Shown: positions 1 to 7,057, counted from the first letter of the stretch. The stretch: DNA of 11,126 bases from Ruminococcus sp. (GCA_017380355.1 JAFOED010000161.1:1-11126), one strand, 5' to 3'. The notes: generated by a model not told the origin, from the sequence alone. Numbers and translations: made by a program.

Positions 1-40
1 ACGCAGTTTAAAGTTAGATATTTTTTGTTTAGACAAAATG

Positions 41-79
41 AAAAGACCTCGTAAGGCTGACGCCTACGAGGTCCTTTTT
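41..79 (-). terminator. Intrinsic terminator downstream of the ion channel gene
   Basis: The arms GACCTCGTA (45-53) and TACGAGGTC (65-73) pair perfectly, and the inner GGC/GCC (55-57 with 62-64) extends the stem around one bulged base. The hairpin has A residues on one side (41-44) and T residues on the other (75-79), so it could stop transcription from either strand. It lies about 85 bp beyond the stop codon of the leftward channel gene, which it most likely terminates. The 1-40 stretch to its left holds nothing I recognise. A weaker 5-bp hairpin at 131-151 lies closer to the stop codon but has no T-tract. Confidence 0.8.
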
Positions 80-158
80 ATGAAGTATAAGCAGAAAATA
101 GCAACTTTTAACCTGTTAAATCGCTGCATTGCACCGCCCAAAAACGGGTGCTTTAATT

Positions 159-2006
159 TTAAAGGTCTTCTGCGATAACGATGACAAGGTCGTTTTCACT
201 AAGTGTGACTTTTTCACTTTTGTGAGGGTTTGTGACAACGTGCGGCAGACCATCTACAGTAGTTTTGTAACCTACGAAAATCTCGTTTTTGCGAGCCGCA
301 CTTTCTGTTAATGTATAGAAGTCAACCTCGACATCAGGCTTTACGTAGTTTACAGCAGGCTTCATATAAAGCTCTGAGCCATCCTCGTCGAGTAAGTCTT
401 CGATAAGTGGTTTTATATTTCTGTTCTCGGCGATTTGTGTCATCATCAGGTTGACAAGGTTAGAGCCGATGACGAAGTCGTCAACTCTGGCTTTAGCTGC
501 CAAGCGCTGGTTGTCGCTCTTCTGCATTTCTGTAGTTATAGCAAACTCTTTACCAGTTTTGTCTGCGATGTTTCGAAGGAAAATGAGAAGCTGTAAAATT
601 TTTGAATCGGAGTGTTCTGCATCTTCATTTTCATCGCATGTAACTAAGATGTTGTCTATTTCGTCTGTCAGCAGCTGTTCAAGTGTCTTGTGGGTGAGGG
701 AACAGGTGATAGTTGAAATCTCGATGTTTTTGAACTCGATAGCGAAATCATCAATCGGACTTTCGTCAACAATAATAACCTTTGTACCTTTGTTTACATA
801 GTTGTCAAACTCAGCTAGTACAAGAGGTAATTTTTCGCTGTTGCCTAAGATGAGCATATTGTTACGCTTTGTGCGAGTGCTCTTTTTAGCGTCGAAGATA
901 AGTGACTCATCAAAAGTAGGATTATCACTTAAGTGGAACGATCCGTCATCCTCTTCCATAATGACGATCTGGTCATCTTCTGTGAAAACAGTGTCCATTG
1001 GAGGATTCATTTTAACTGTGTGAGTCTTTTTGTTGTAAATACCGAATACAGTCGCATCAGTAAAGCACGAGAGAGTTTCGTGGAAAGTCTTTCCGACAAG
1101 GGACGGAACGTCCTCGAAGTACAGCTCATCACCATCAAACTGAAATAGCTCGACCATAACCTCAGAAAGTCCGTGTTCACGACATGTGTGAGCGATAATT
1201 CGAGAGATAGCGTCTTTTGCAAATATTATTTCAGCGTAGCCTTCGCCTGCGATTGTTGCGGCTTCTATGTTTTCACTGTCCTGCATAACAGCAGTGAAGC
1301 TTAAATCTTCGTGAAGAAGAGTTTTACCTTTTAAGTATGTAGTGAGGGCGAGGATGATTTTGATTACGTCAGCGTCGTCGTATTTGTTGATGATAACAGC
1401 ACGGCTGTTTTCAATATTGCAACGCTCTAAGGAGTGGAATTCGTGCAGACTGCCGCTTCTGCACACGATGTGTGTGGTGCGTGTGTCAGGAATGTGTGCG
1501 CTAATAGCGTCTTCCATCTCTGTTTTGTCCTGTTCGCCGAGTACAACAACGCACATGTTTTTGTGGTTGGAGTTTGCTTCTACAAGCTCGCTAAGAATCG
1601 TGTAGATATTGTCGTTAAAACCGATGATAACAGTATGGTTTTCTTCCTGCACAACCGATGTGCCTTTTCGAAGGTTGGAAAGCTTTTCTTCAAAACCGGT
1701 AGAGATAATACCGATGAGGATACTGGTGAAGATCAGACCGAAGAAAGTGGATATAGTCATCATAACGATGAACAGTGTATCTTCAGTAGACGTACCCGAT
1801 ATAGTACCAGGGTCAAGAGTGTGAAGTAAGCTTTCCCAGATGTGATAGAAGAAGCTTCCCTCAACTTTTGAGAAAGAAGAGAAAAGACCGATAATCGAAA
1901 TAACGATAAGACAAACAGCAAACAAAAGTCCAATAAGCGGAATAGTGCCTTTAGTCATAAATCGATCGAATTTATATCTGAGCTTTTTAAGAGTAAACTT
2001 TTTCAC
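159..2006 (-). CDS. CASTOR/POLLUX-type ion channel with RCK (NAD-binding-like) domains
   Basis: This is a predicted inner-membrane cation channel gated by a large cytoplasmic ring, related to the plant symbiosis channels CASTOR and POLLUX and to prokaryotic RCK-gated potassium channels. Numbering from the GTG start (615 aa), there is a membrane helix at about 22-43, a pore loop containing LDPGTISG at 64-71, and a second helix at about 78-103. A Rossmann-type RCK segment starts at HTVIIGFN (about 124-131), and a second similar segment starts near NNMLILGN (about 375-385). The family's pore motif is LD(P/A)GT-like rather than TVGYG. The start is GTG at 2006, because GAGGTG sits 7 nt upstream of it; the in-frame ATG at 2021 has no ribosome binding site and lies only about 11 nt from the predicted transcription start. 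Its own promoter and terminator suggest a single-gene unit. Ion selectivity and ligand cannot be read from the sequence. Confidence 0.85.
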   Translation of the reverse strand: MKKFTLKKLRYKFDRFMTKGTIPLIGLLFAVCLIVISIIGLFSSFSKVEGSFFYHIWESLLHTLDPGTISGTSTEDTLFIVMMTISTFFGLIFTSILIGIISTGFEEKLSNLRKGTSVVQEENHTVIIGFNDNIYTILSELVEANSNHKNMCVVVLGEQDKTEMEDAISAHIPDTRTTHIVCRSGSLHEFHSLERCNIENSRAVIINKYDDADVIKIILALTTYLKGKTLLHEDLSFTAVMQDSENIEAATIAGEGYAEIIFAKDAISRIIAHTCREHGLSEVMVELFQFDGDELYFEDVPSLVGKTFHETLSCFTDATVFGIYNKKTHTVKMNPPMDTVFTEDDQIVIMEEDDGSFHLSDNPTFDESLIFDAKKSTRTKRNNMLILGNSEKLPLVLAEFDNYVNKGTKVIIVDESPIDDFAIEFKNIEISTITCSLTHKTLEQLLTDEIDNILVTCDENEDAEHSDSKILQLLIFLRNIADKTGKEFAITTEMQKSDNQRLAAKARVDDFVIGSNLVNLMMTQIAENRNIKPLIEDLLDEDGSELYMKPAVNYVKPDVEVDFYTLTESAARKNEIFVGYKTTVDGLPHVVTNPHKSEKVTLSENDLVIVIAEDL

Positions 2007-2038
2007 GCAAATACACCTCATGCAGATTTGTTGTTTTA

Positions 2039-2067
2039 ATTATACAGAATCCGACAAACTATATCAA
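2039..2067 (-). promoter_or_regulatory. Sigma-A promoter of the ion channel gene
   Basis: On the minus strand TTGATA (2067-2062) is separated by exactly 17 nt from TATAAT (2044-2039), giving 11 of 12 consensus matches. Transcription should begin near 2032. This leaves a leader of about 26 nt before the GTG start, with its ribosome binding site inside it. Confidence 0.8.
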
Positions 2068-2088
2068 TAAATAATTAGCATAATTTGT

Positions 2089-2125
2089 AAAAAAAATAAA
2101 CCTCCCTGCCGAATAAGCAGGGAGG
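2089..2125 (-). terminator. Terminator of the OPT-PqqD operon
   Basis: A 9-bp GC-rich stem (CCTCCCTGC at 2101-2109 with GCAGGGAGG at 2117-2125, 7-nt loop) is followed on the minus strand by TTTATTTTTTTT. It lies 5 bp past the stop codon of the PqqD-like gene, so it ends that operon just upstream of the channel promoter. Confidence 0.92.
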
Positions 2126-2130
2126 CGTTT

Positions 2131-2475
2131 TTATGTGAGATCAATAAAACCGTAAGACTCTAAATTCTTAAAGTAAGTGGAAAGCCTCTCGTATAGCGGA
2201 TGAGCTTTTTCGCCGAAGTGTTCTTCAACATACTCTCCGATTTCGAGTATCGACTTTTTACCATCGATGAGTGGCCAGATGAATGAGCCGAACTCTTCGA
2301 GGTGAATGTAGCTTACTTTAGGTTTTCTGATGATAACCTGAGCGATTCTGTTGACAACTCCTTTGTTTTCCATTTCGAGGGTGACCATATTGTCTTCGTC
2401 AATTGACCATTTGAGGCCCTCTTTGTGACTCGGGATTTTCTCAACAAAATTTTCGTCTAGTTTTTTCTTTCTCAT
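2131..2475 (-). CDS. PqqD-family small protein
   Basis: This 114-residue soluble protein matches the PqqD fold. The C-terminal half (about 59-113) carries the family pattern of L-E-E-F-G-x-x-I-W followed by L-I-D-G, then an I-x-E-I helix and a final L-x-x-x-G-(F)-I strand. PqqD proteins act as peptide-recognition partners of radical SAM enzymes in making PQQ and other modified peptides. No radical SAM gene or precursor peptide is visible here, so the client is unknown. It is the second gene of a tight pair: its ATG lies 2 nt beyond the stop codon of the OPT transporter, with only a weak AGAAGAA-like ribosome binding site inside the end of that gene, so translational coupling is likely. The pairing suggests a role connected with transported peptides or with the transporter itself, but that is inference. 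Confidence 0.78.
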   Translation of the reverse strand: MRKKKLDENFVEKIPSHKEGLKWSIDEDNMVTLEMENKGVVNRIAQVIIRKPKVSYIHLEEFGSFIWPLIDGKKSILEIGEYVEEHFGEKAHPLYERLSTYFKNLESYGFIDLT

Positions 2476-2477
2476 GA

Positions 2478-4388
2478 TTATTTATTGTTCTTCTGCTTTT
2501 TCCAAACAGTGAATAAACAGAATGTCAAGATGATGATAGCGAAGAGTGCGATAGCACCGATGTTCATTACTGTGCTTGAAAGACCGAACATAGCTGAAAG
2601 GTTAACAGCGTCTGCGAGAGTCTTGCCACCAGCGAGTGGAACGATAGCGAACACAGCGAGTAAGATACCGATTAAGCCTTCACCAGCGATCATACCAGAG
2701 CAGAAGAGAACACCGTCGTTAACGATCTTTTCTTTCTGTTCTTTTTCTTTCTTGAGCTTGTCAAATACAAGACGGATGAGACCACCGACCATGATACAAG
2801 CATTAAGCTCGAATGGAAGATATACACCGATAGCAAATGGAAGTACAGGGATACCGATAAGCTCGATAACAACAGCGATAGCAGCGCCGATGAATACGAG
2901 GTGCCATGGCATATCGCCACCCATAATACCCTCAACGATAGTCTTCATAAGGTTAGCCTGTGGAGCGTTTAATCCGTCAGGACCGAAGCCGTAAGCAGCG
3001 TTTAAGAGGTAGAGAGTACCGCCGATAGCAAGTGCAGCAGCACTAACACCGATAAGTTCACCGATCTGCTGTTTCTTTGGTGTAGCACCTAAGATGTAAC
3101 CAGTCTTTAAGTCCTGTGAAGTGTCGCCTGCGATAGCGCACACGATACAGATGATAGCACCGATAGAAATAGCACTTACCATACCTGTTGCGTCCTTCTG
3201 ACCTGTAACAACTAAAACTAAAGTTGTGATGAGAAGTGTAGCAATTGCCATACCTGATACAGGGTTGTTTGAGCTACCTACTAAGCCTACCATACGAGAA
3301 GAAACAGTAGCAAAGAAGAAGCCGAAAACAACGATGATTAAAGCACCGATGAGGTTAACCTTGATAGCAGGGATGAGCCAGATAGCAAGTGTGAGTACAA
3401 CGATTGCAACGATAACAACAACGATGTTGAGCTCTTTTGATGTACGGTCGTTACCACCCTTACCAGTAGCTTTTAAACCCTTCATAGAACCTACGAAAGC
3501 ACTACCGATTGTTGGAAGTGACTTGATAAGTGAGATGATACCTGCAGCAGCTAAAGCACCTGCACCGATGTATTTGATGTAGTTAGAGTGGATAGCACCC
3601 GCACCGTTTGCCTCGTAAAGAGCAGCAGCGTCACCGCCACAGAAAACTACAAGCGGAATAATAACAAGCCATGAAAGACATGAACCAGCAAACATGTAAG
3701 ATGAAATCTTAGGACCGCAGATGTAACCAACGCTTAAAAGTGCCGGATAAATCTGTGTGCTGACTTCAGTTTTGAAGCTGTCGAGTTTTAATGTGAGTGT
3801 GCCTTTTACAGCCTGTAAACCATCGATGATGAATTTGAACAGTGCTGCAAAACCCATACCTGCGAATACAACTCCTGCGCCAGCACCGTTCTTTTCGCCA
3901 GCGAGAAGAACTTCAGCACAAGCAGTACCCTCCGGATAAGGGAGAACACCGTGTTCTTTAACGATGAGAGCATTTCTCAAAGGAATCATAAAGAAAACAC
4001 CGAGTAAACCGCCGACTAAAGCGATAAGTGTGATTTCTAAGATACTTGGATTTTCGATTCCGTGTTTACCTTCCTCAGCCCAGATGAAAAGAGCAGGAAG
4101 AGTGAAGATAGCACCAGCTGCGAGTGACTCACCGGCAGAACCGATAGTCTGAACGATGTTGCTCTCGAGGATTGAGTTTCTGCGCATGATAACGCGGATA
4201 ACACCCATCGAGATAACAGCCGCAGGGATAGATGCTGAAACAGTAAGACCTACCTTAAGACCAAGGTAAGCGTTTGCTGCGCCGAATACAACTGAAAGGA
4301 TAACACCGAGGATAACTGAAACGACAGTAATCTCAGGGGTAATCTTGTCAGCCGGTACGTACGGCTTAAAAGGTTTTTTGTTGTCCAT
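2478..4388 (-). CDS. OPT-family oligopeptide transporter
   Basis: This is a polytopic inner-membrane transporter of the OPT family, which uses ion gradients to import oligopeptides or, in some branches, metal chelates. The 636-residue length is normal for the prokaryotic branch. About 15 hydrophobic segments run through the protein. Family-typical stretches include the N-terminal GAANAYLGLKVGLTVSASIP (about 36-55), NIVQTIGSAGESLAAG (about 77-92), the GVLPYPEGTACAEVL motif (about 147-161), and SGMIAGEGLIG near the C-terminus. The start is ATG at 4388, preceded by AGGAG; an in-frame GTG at 4406 lies upstream of that ribosome binding site and would be wrong. The gene has its own promoter, is followed after 2 nt by the PqqD-like gene, and lies downstream of pepD. 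Peptide uptake feeding PepD is a reasonable reading, but the true substrate is not determined. Confidence 0.92.
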   Translation of the reverse strand: MDNKKPFKPYVPADKITPEITVVSVILGVILSVVFGAANAYLGLKVGLTVSASIPAAVISMGVIRVIMRRNSILESNIVQTIGSAGESLAAGAIFTLPALFIWAEEGKHGIENPSILEITLIALVGGLLGVFFMIPLRNALIVKEHGVLPYPEGTACAEVLLAGEKNGAGAGVVFAGMGFAALFKFIIDGLQAVKGTLTLKLDSFKTEVSTQIYPALLSVGYICGPKISSYMFAGSCLSWLVIIPLVVFCGGDAAALYEANGAGAIHSNYIKYIGAGALAAAGIISLIKSLPTIGSAFVGSMKGLKATGKGGNDRTSKELNIVVVIVAIVVLTLAIWLIPAIKVNLIGALIIVVFGFFFATVSSRMVGLVGSSNNPVSGMAIATLLITTLVLVVTGQKDATGMVSAISIGAIICIVCAIAGDTSQDLKTGYILGATPKKQQIGELIGVSAAALAIGGTLYLLNAAYGFGPDGLNAPQANLMKTIVEGIMGGDMPWHLVFIGAAIAVVIELIGIPVLPFAIGVYLPFELNACIMVGGLIRLVFDKLKKEKEQKEKIVNDGVLFCSGMIAGEGLIGILLAVFAIVPLAGGKTLADAVNLSAMFGLSSTVMNIGAIALFAIIILTFCLFTVWKKQKNNK

Positions 4389-4447
4389 ATTTTCTCCTAT
4401 CCGCACAAAGACCCCTCAAAAAGTCAATGTACAAAATTATTCGACTA

Positions 4448-4476
4448 ATTTTACCATAAAAATATATAAAAAACAA
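4448..4476 (-). promoter_or_regulatory. Promoter of the OPT-PqqD operon
   Basis: The minus strand has TTGTTT (4476-4471), a 17-nt spacer, and TAAAAT (4453-4448). A TG dinucleotide placed as an extended -10 compensates for the poor -35. It starts only about 8 nt after the pepD stop codon in an AT-rich gap with no terminator, so read-through from pepD is also possible. The predicted leader is about 53 nt and shows no obvious riboswitch. Confidence 0.55.
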
Positions 4477-4483
4477 TATATAA

Positions 4484-5926
4484 TTATTTCATTTTTGCTA
4501 AAAGTTTCACAAGAGTGGTGTAAATTTTCGACGCAGAAGTGATGCTGAGCTTTTCTTTTACGGTATGTACGTCGTTTATAGTAGGACCGATAGCGATACA
4601 ATCGAAATCCTCAATCTGTGATGCGAACACACCGCACTCGAGTCCTGCGTGTATTGCTTCAACTCTAGGCTCTTTGTCAAACTGTTCGATGTATGTAGCT
4701 TTGTAGAGTTCTCTCATCGCTGAGTCAGCTCTGTATTCCCATGGCGGGTAGTGACCGAAGCACTCGTGAGCAAAGTTGAGCATATCGTAGAAAGCAGCCA
4801 TCTTGGAGGATAAGCTATCCAGAGCCACCTGTTTGTTGCTTCTTAAACCATAGTGAATAGTAAGTACTTTGTTGTTTGTGTTGAGTATGCCTAAGTTTAA
4901 AGAAGTCTCAACAAGTCCGTTGATGCTTGCGCTCATCTCGAGTACACCGTTTGGAGTGCAGCACAAAGCTGTGATGAGTTTGATTTTGAACTCGTCATTT
5001 AGTACTTCGTGCTCTTTTTCTTCGCCTGTTTCAACGCTTATCTGTAAATCTTTTTCTCTGTCTGTGTACTCTAGCTTGATAAGCTCAATTGCTTTATCAA
5101 GAGCGCAGATAACTTTGTCCGTATCTTTAGCACACAGAGTGATTGTGCACGCGTTTGTAATAGCGTTTGCTTTGTCGCCGCCACAGATACTGATTAACTC
5201 AAAGTCACATTCGTTTTTCAGAGTGTTCAGGAGATTACCTGCAACAACATTTGCGTTTGCTCTGCCTTTGTGAATTTCAACACCCGAGTGACCGCCTGTA
5301 AGCCCTGTTATCGAAACAGTGATTGCTGTACCTATTACTGATTTGTACTCAAGTTTCTGTTCAACTCTGAAGTCACATCCACCTGCACACGATACTGTGA
5401 TACAGTCATCTTCTTCGGAGTCGAGGTTAATCATACGTCTGCCTTTTAATACGCTCATATCAAGAGCTTTCGCACCGTACATACCTGTTTCTTCATCAGT
5501 AGTGAAAACTGCTTCGATAGGAGGGTGCGCTATATCGTCACTTTCTAAAATTGACAGAATCATAGCGACAGCAATGCCGTTGTCAGCACCTAATGTTGTG
5601 CCTTTAGCTTTGATGTAATCTCCGTCAACGTAGATGTCCAGTCCGTCAGTGAGGAAGTCTATATCGCAGTCGTCGGTTTTTTGGCACACGATGTCGAGGT
5701 GTCCCTGTAAAATAACCGCAGGAGCGTCCTCAAAGCCTTTTGTACCTTTCTTGTATATAACAACGTTCTTCAGTTCGTCTGTGTAGTGCCTGAGCCCATG
5801 AGCATCAGCAAAAGCGATGCAGTATCTCGAGATAGCTTCCATATCACCGGAACCGCGGTGGATAGCGCTGATTTCTTCGAAATAGTGGAACACTCGCTTG
5901 TCGTTTAAAATTTCAAGTTTAGCCAT
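4484..5926 (-). CDS. pepD: Cytosolic aminoacyl-histidine dipeptidase (M20 family)
   Basis: PepD hydrolyses dipeptides such as Xaa-His in the cytoplasm using a two-metal centre, and completes breakdown of imported peptides. At 480 residues it is of standard length. Visible active-site elements are H76-x-D78 (QGHLDIVCQ), the bridging D115 (GADNGIA), the catalytic E145 with E146 (TDEETG), D169 (NLDSE), and a C-terminal ligand H454 (NDVHTVKE). The lid-domain signature GGHSGVEIHKGRANA is near 210-226. The ATG at 5926 has a clean GGAGG (5933-5937) 6 nt upstream. No signal peptide is present. It is transcribed from its own consensus promoter, with an unusual hairpin between promoter and ribosome binding site. 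The downstream OPT transporter makes a peptide import and degradation pairing plausible. Confidence 0.93.
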   Translation of the reverse strand: MAKLEILNDKRVFHYFEEISAIHRGSGDMEAISRYCIAFADAHGLRHYTDELKNVVIYKKGTKGFEDAPAVILQGHLDIVCQKTDDCDIDFLTDGLDIYVDGDYIKAKGTTLGADNGIAVAMILSILESDDIAHPPIEAVFTTDEETGMYGAKALDMSVLKGRRMINLDSEEDDCITVSCAGGCDFRVEQKLEYKSVIGTAITVSITGLTGGHSGVEIHKGRANANVVAGNLLNTLKNECDFELISICGGDKANAITNACTITLCAKDTDKVICALDKAIELIKLEYTDREKDLQISVETGEEKEHEVLNDEFKIKLITALCCTPNGVLEMSASINGLVETSLNLGILNTNNKVLTIHYGLRSNKQVALDSLSSKMAAFYDMLNFAHECFGHYPPWEYRADSAMRELYKATYIEQFDKEPRVEAIHAGLECGVFASQIEDFDCIAIGPTINDVHTVKEKLSITSASKIYTTLVKLLAKMK

Positions 5927-5946
5927 AATAAGCCTCCGTATAAAGA

Positions 5947-5974
5947 AAGGGACAAGCCCCTAGGCTTGCCCCTT
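5947..5974 (-). terminator. Hairpin: terminator of the upstream gene and leader hairpin of pepD
   Basis: On the minus-strand RNA a 12-bp stem (AGGGGCAAGCC paired with GGCUUGUCCCU plus one more A-U, with one G-U wobble) closes a UAGG loop and is followed by UUUCUUUAU. On the plus strand the wobble becomes an A-C mismatch, so the structure fits leftward RNA. It lies about 50 nt past the stop codon of the membrane protein gene, as a terminator would. It also falls inside the predicted 5' leader of pepD, between that gene's promoter and its GGAGG. Confidence 0.7.
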
Positions 5975-5986
5975 GGATTCTATAAA

Positions 5987-6015
5987 ATTATACCAATAAG
6001 TACGTTTTGTGTCAA
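5987..6015 (-). promoter_or_regulatory. Consensus sigma-A promoter of pepD
   Basis: On the minus strand TTGACA (6015-6010), a 17-nt spacer and TATAAT (5992-5987) match the consensus at all 12 positions. A TG extended -10 is present as well. The predicted start is near 5980, just upstream of the hairpin at 5947-5974. The promoter sits between the stop codon of the preceding gene and that hairpin. Confidence 0.88.
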
Positions 6016-6024
6016 TGGAAAATA

Positions 6025-6423
6025 CTATAAAGAAAAAGCCATTGTAAAATAGATAACCGCCGTTATGATGAGCACAGCTGAAGAGATAATACCAAGGAGT
6101 AAACCTGCTGTTGGCATCTTGCCTGAGTTGCCACGCTTTTTAGCGACAGCGCCTAAAATGATAGCAGCGATAGAGTAAAGACTTGCGACCAAGGAGAAAA
6201 CTCCGAGCTGACAGAAAAACTGAGAAAGAGACTCCCATGGCGCAGGATTTATTTCAGGGTACATCGAAATTAAAAGTATAACAGACAATAGAACAAGAAA
6301 AGAAATTACAGAAACAAAAGTTCCGACAAAAACAGAAGCAATAGCGAAGCCTATGCCACGTTTGTCAATTTTAGAACTTCTGCTGATATTGTAGAGATTC
6401 CGTGTGGTATGTGTGTTACCCAT
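6025..6423 (-). CDS. DUF4190-like three-helix membrane protein
   Basis: This is a small integral membrane protein of 132 residues and unknown function. A polar N-terminus of about 22 residues is followed by hydrophobic segments at roughly 25-53, 69-94 and 105-130. Between the last two, GAVAKKRGNSGKMPTAGLLLGI resembles the glycine-rich repeat of DUF4190-type proteins. The start is ATG at 6423, which has AAAGGAGG 7 nt upstream; the TTG two codons earlier lies between the ribosome binding site and this ATG. It has its own promoter with a very short leader, and the hairpin at 5947-5974 ends the unit. The family assignment is from pattern only and the cellular role is unknown. Confidence 0.7.
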   Translation of the reverse strand: MGNTHTTRNLYNISRSSKIDKRGIGFAIASVFVGTFVSVISFLVLLSVILLISMYPEINPAPWESLSQFFCQLGVFSLVASLYSIAAIILGAVAKKRGNSGKMPTAGLLLGIISSAVLIITAVIYFTMAFSL

Positions 6424-6444
6424 AAACAAGCCTCCTTTGAATAA

Positions 6445-6473
6445 ATTATAAATGTTAAAATAAGAAGAGTCAA
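6445..6473 (-). promoter_or_regulatory. Promoter of the DUF4190-like gene
   Basis: The minus strand has TTGACT (6473-6468), 17 nt, and TATAAT (6450-6445), 11 of 12 consensus matches. Transcription would start near 6438, so the GGAGG ribosome binding site (6431-6435) is almost at the 5' end of the mRNA. A pair of direct repeats abuts the -35 on its upstream side. Confidence 0.8.
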
Positions 6474-6507
6474 TTTAGGGGGTGCAAATTGGGTTTAAGG
6501 GGGTGCA
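6474..6507 (-). repeat. Two direct repeats of TGCACCCCCT-TAAA abutting a -35 box
   Basis: The plus strand reads TTTAGGGGGTGCA at 6474-6486 and TTTAAGGGGGTGCA at 6494-6507. The copies are alike except for one added A and are offset by about 20-21 bp, two helical turns. The inner copy touches the -35 of the DUF4190-like gene. The outer copy reaches the stop codon of the EF-Tu-like gene. This placement fits a tandem activator site, but no regulator is identified and a small local duplication is equally possible. Confidence 0.45.
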
Positions 6508-6840
6508 TTATGCATCGCACTCACCCAACAAATCAGGATTTAAGACCTTAAGTATAGTAGCATATCCCACGATTTTTGCGCCTTCTTGGATATTGATCTT
6601 CTTGCCTACCCACAGACAATGTGGATAAGCCTCAGGAGTAATAAAGGTGATTGTGCCTTTTGCCGTGCCATTCGGAGGGATAGTTTGAACGTCGTAATAG
6701 TGATGAACGCCAGTTGTTAAATAATTGCCAGTTACCAAATGATGAGGGCGATAACCATCAGCGGCAGGATTTTTCCTGCTTCCGTTAAATTCAAACAGAA
6801 CTTCAACATCTGGCTTTTGATCAAAAATAGTTTTTTCCAT
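6508..6840 (-). CDS. Stand-alone EF-Tu domain 3-like protein
   Basis: This 110-residue soluble protein resembles only the C-terminal beta-barrel (domain 3) of elongation factor Tu. Diagnostic parts are GYRPHHLV at 29-36 (EF-Tu has NGYRPQF) and the closing QEGAKIVGYATILKVLN at 85-101 (EF-Tu has REGGRTVGAGVV). There is no GTP-binding domain. In EF-Tu, domain 3 contacts the tRNA T-arm and EF-Ts, but whether this protein does so is unknown. The ATG at 6840 is preceded by GGCGGTGAT. It has its own extended -10 promoter, and the reading frame is intact with a proper ribosome binding site, so it does not look like a decayed tuf gene. Its neighbours give no functional hint. Confidence 0.72.
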   Translation of the reverse strand: MEKTIFDQKPDVEVLFEFNGSRKNPAADGYRPHHLVTGNYLTTGVHHYYDVQTIPPNGTAKGTITFITPEAYPHCLWVGKKINIQEGAKIVGYATILKVLNPDLLGECDA

Positions 6841-6860
6841 ACGATCACCGCCTTTTTACC

Positions 6861-6889
6861 ATTATATCACAAAAAGAATATAACCGCAA
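6861..6889 (-). promoter_or_regulatory. Extended -10 promoter of the EF-Tu domain 3-like gene
   Basis: On the minus strand TATAAT (6866-6861) is preceded by TGA, an extended -10. The best -35 at 17-nt spacing is TTGCGG (6889-6884), which lies within one arm of the hairpin at 6881-6910. Confidence 0.6.
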
Positions 6890-6910
6890 CTTGTATCAAA
6901 GTTGCGGTTA
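6881..6910 (-). terminator. Terminator behind the outermost tRNA-Ser tail
   Basis: A perfect 12-bp stem (TAACCGCAACTT at 6881-6892 with AAGTTGCGGTTA at 6899-6910) has a 6-nt loop and is followed on the minus strand by TATTCTTTTTG. It begins within a few bases of the CCA of the third tRNA-Ser tail. This matches the arrangement behind the other two tails. Confidence 0.82.
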
Positions 6911-6915
6911 TTCTT

Positions 6916-6935
6916 TGGCACAGGACAAGAGATTC
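6916..6935 (-). repeat. Third, diverged copy of the tRNA-Ser(GCU) 3' end
   Basis: The minus strand reads GAATCTCTTGTCCTGTGCCA, the 3' part of the T-arm, acceptor strand and CCA of tRNA-Ser(GCU). It has two changes in the acceptor strand relative to the intact gene (18 of 20 identical). The matching 5' tRNA part is absent, so it is a displaced tail and not a gene. It is the most diverged copy and the one farthest from the tRNA. Confidence 0.85.
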
Positions 6936-7057
6936 CACAGTTTACGGTGCCCAAAAAATCATCGGGTGCAGTCGCACTAATCCTCGATTTTTTGACCGTT
7001 GCACCATTACAGCCTCGCTGTTTCGTCCACTGGACGCGCTCGGCGGTAATGCTCGCA

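Noticed and set aside
131..151. Hairpin GCACC/GGTGC just after the ion channel stop codon as its terminator
   Set aside because: Only about 5 bp pair cleanly and there is no T-tract; the hairpin at 45-73 is far stronger.
2007..2021. ATG at 2021 as start of the ion channel
   Set aside because: No ribosome binding site lies upstream of it, while GAGGTG between this ATG and the GTG at 2006 is correctly placed for the GTG.
4389..4406. GTG at 4406 as start of the OPT transporter
   Set aside because: It lies upstream of the AGGAG ribosome binding site that serves the ATG at 4388.
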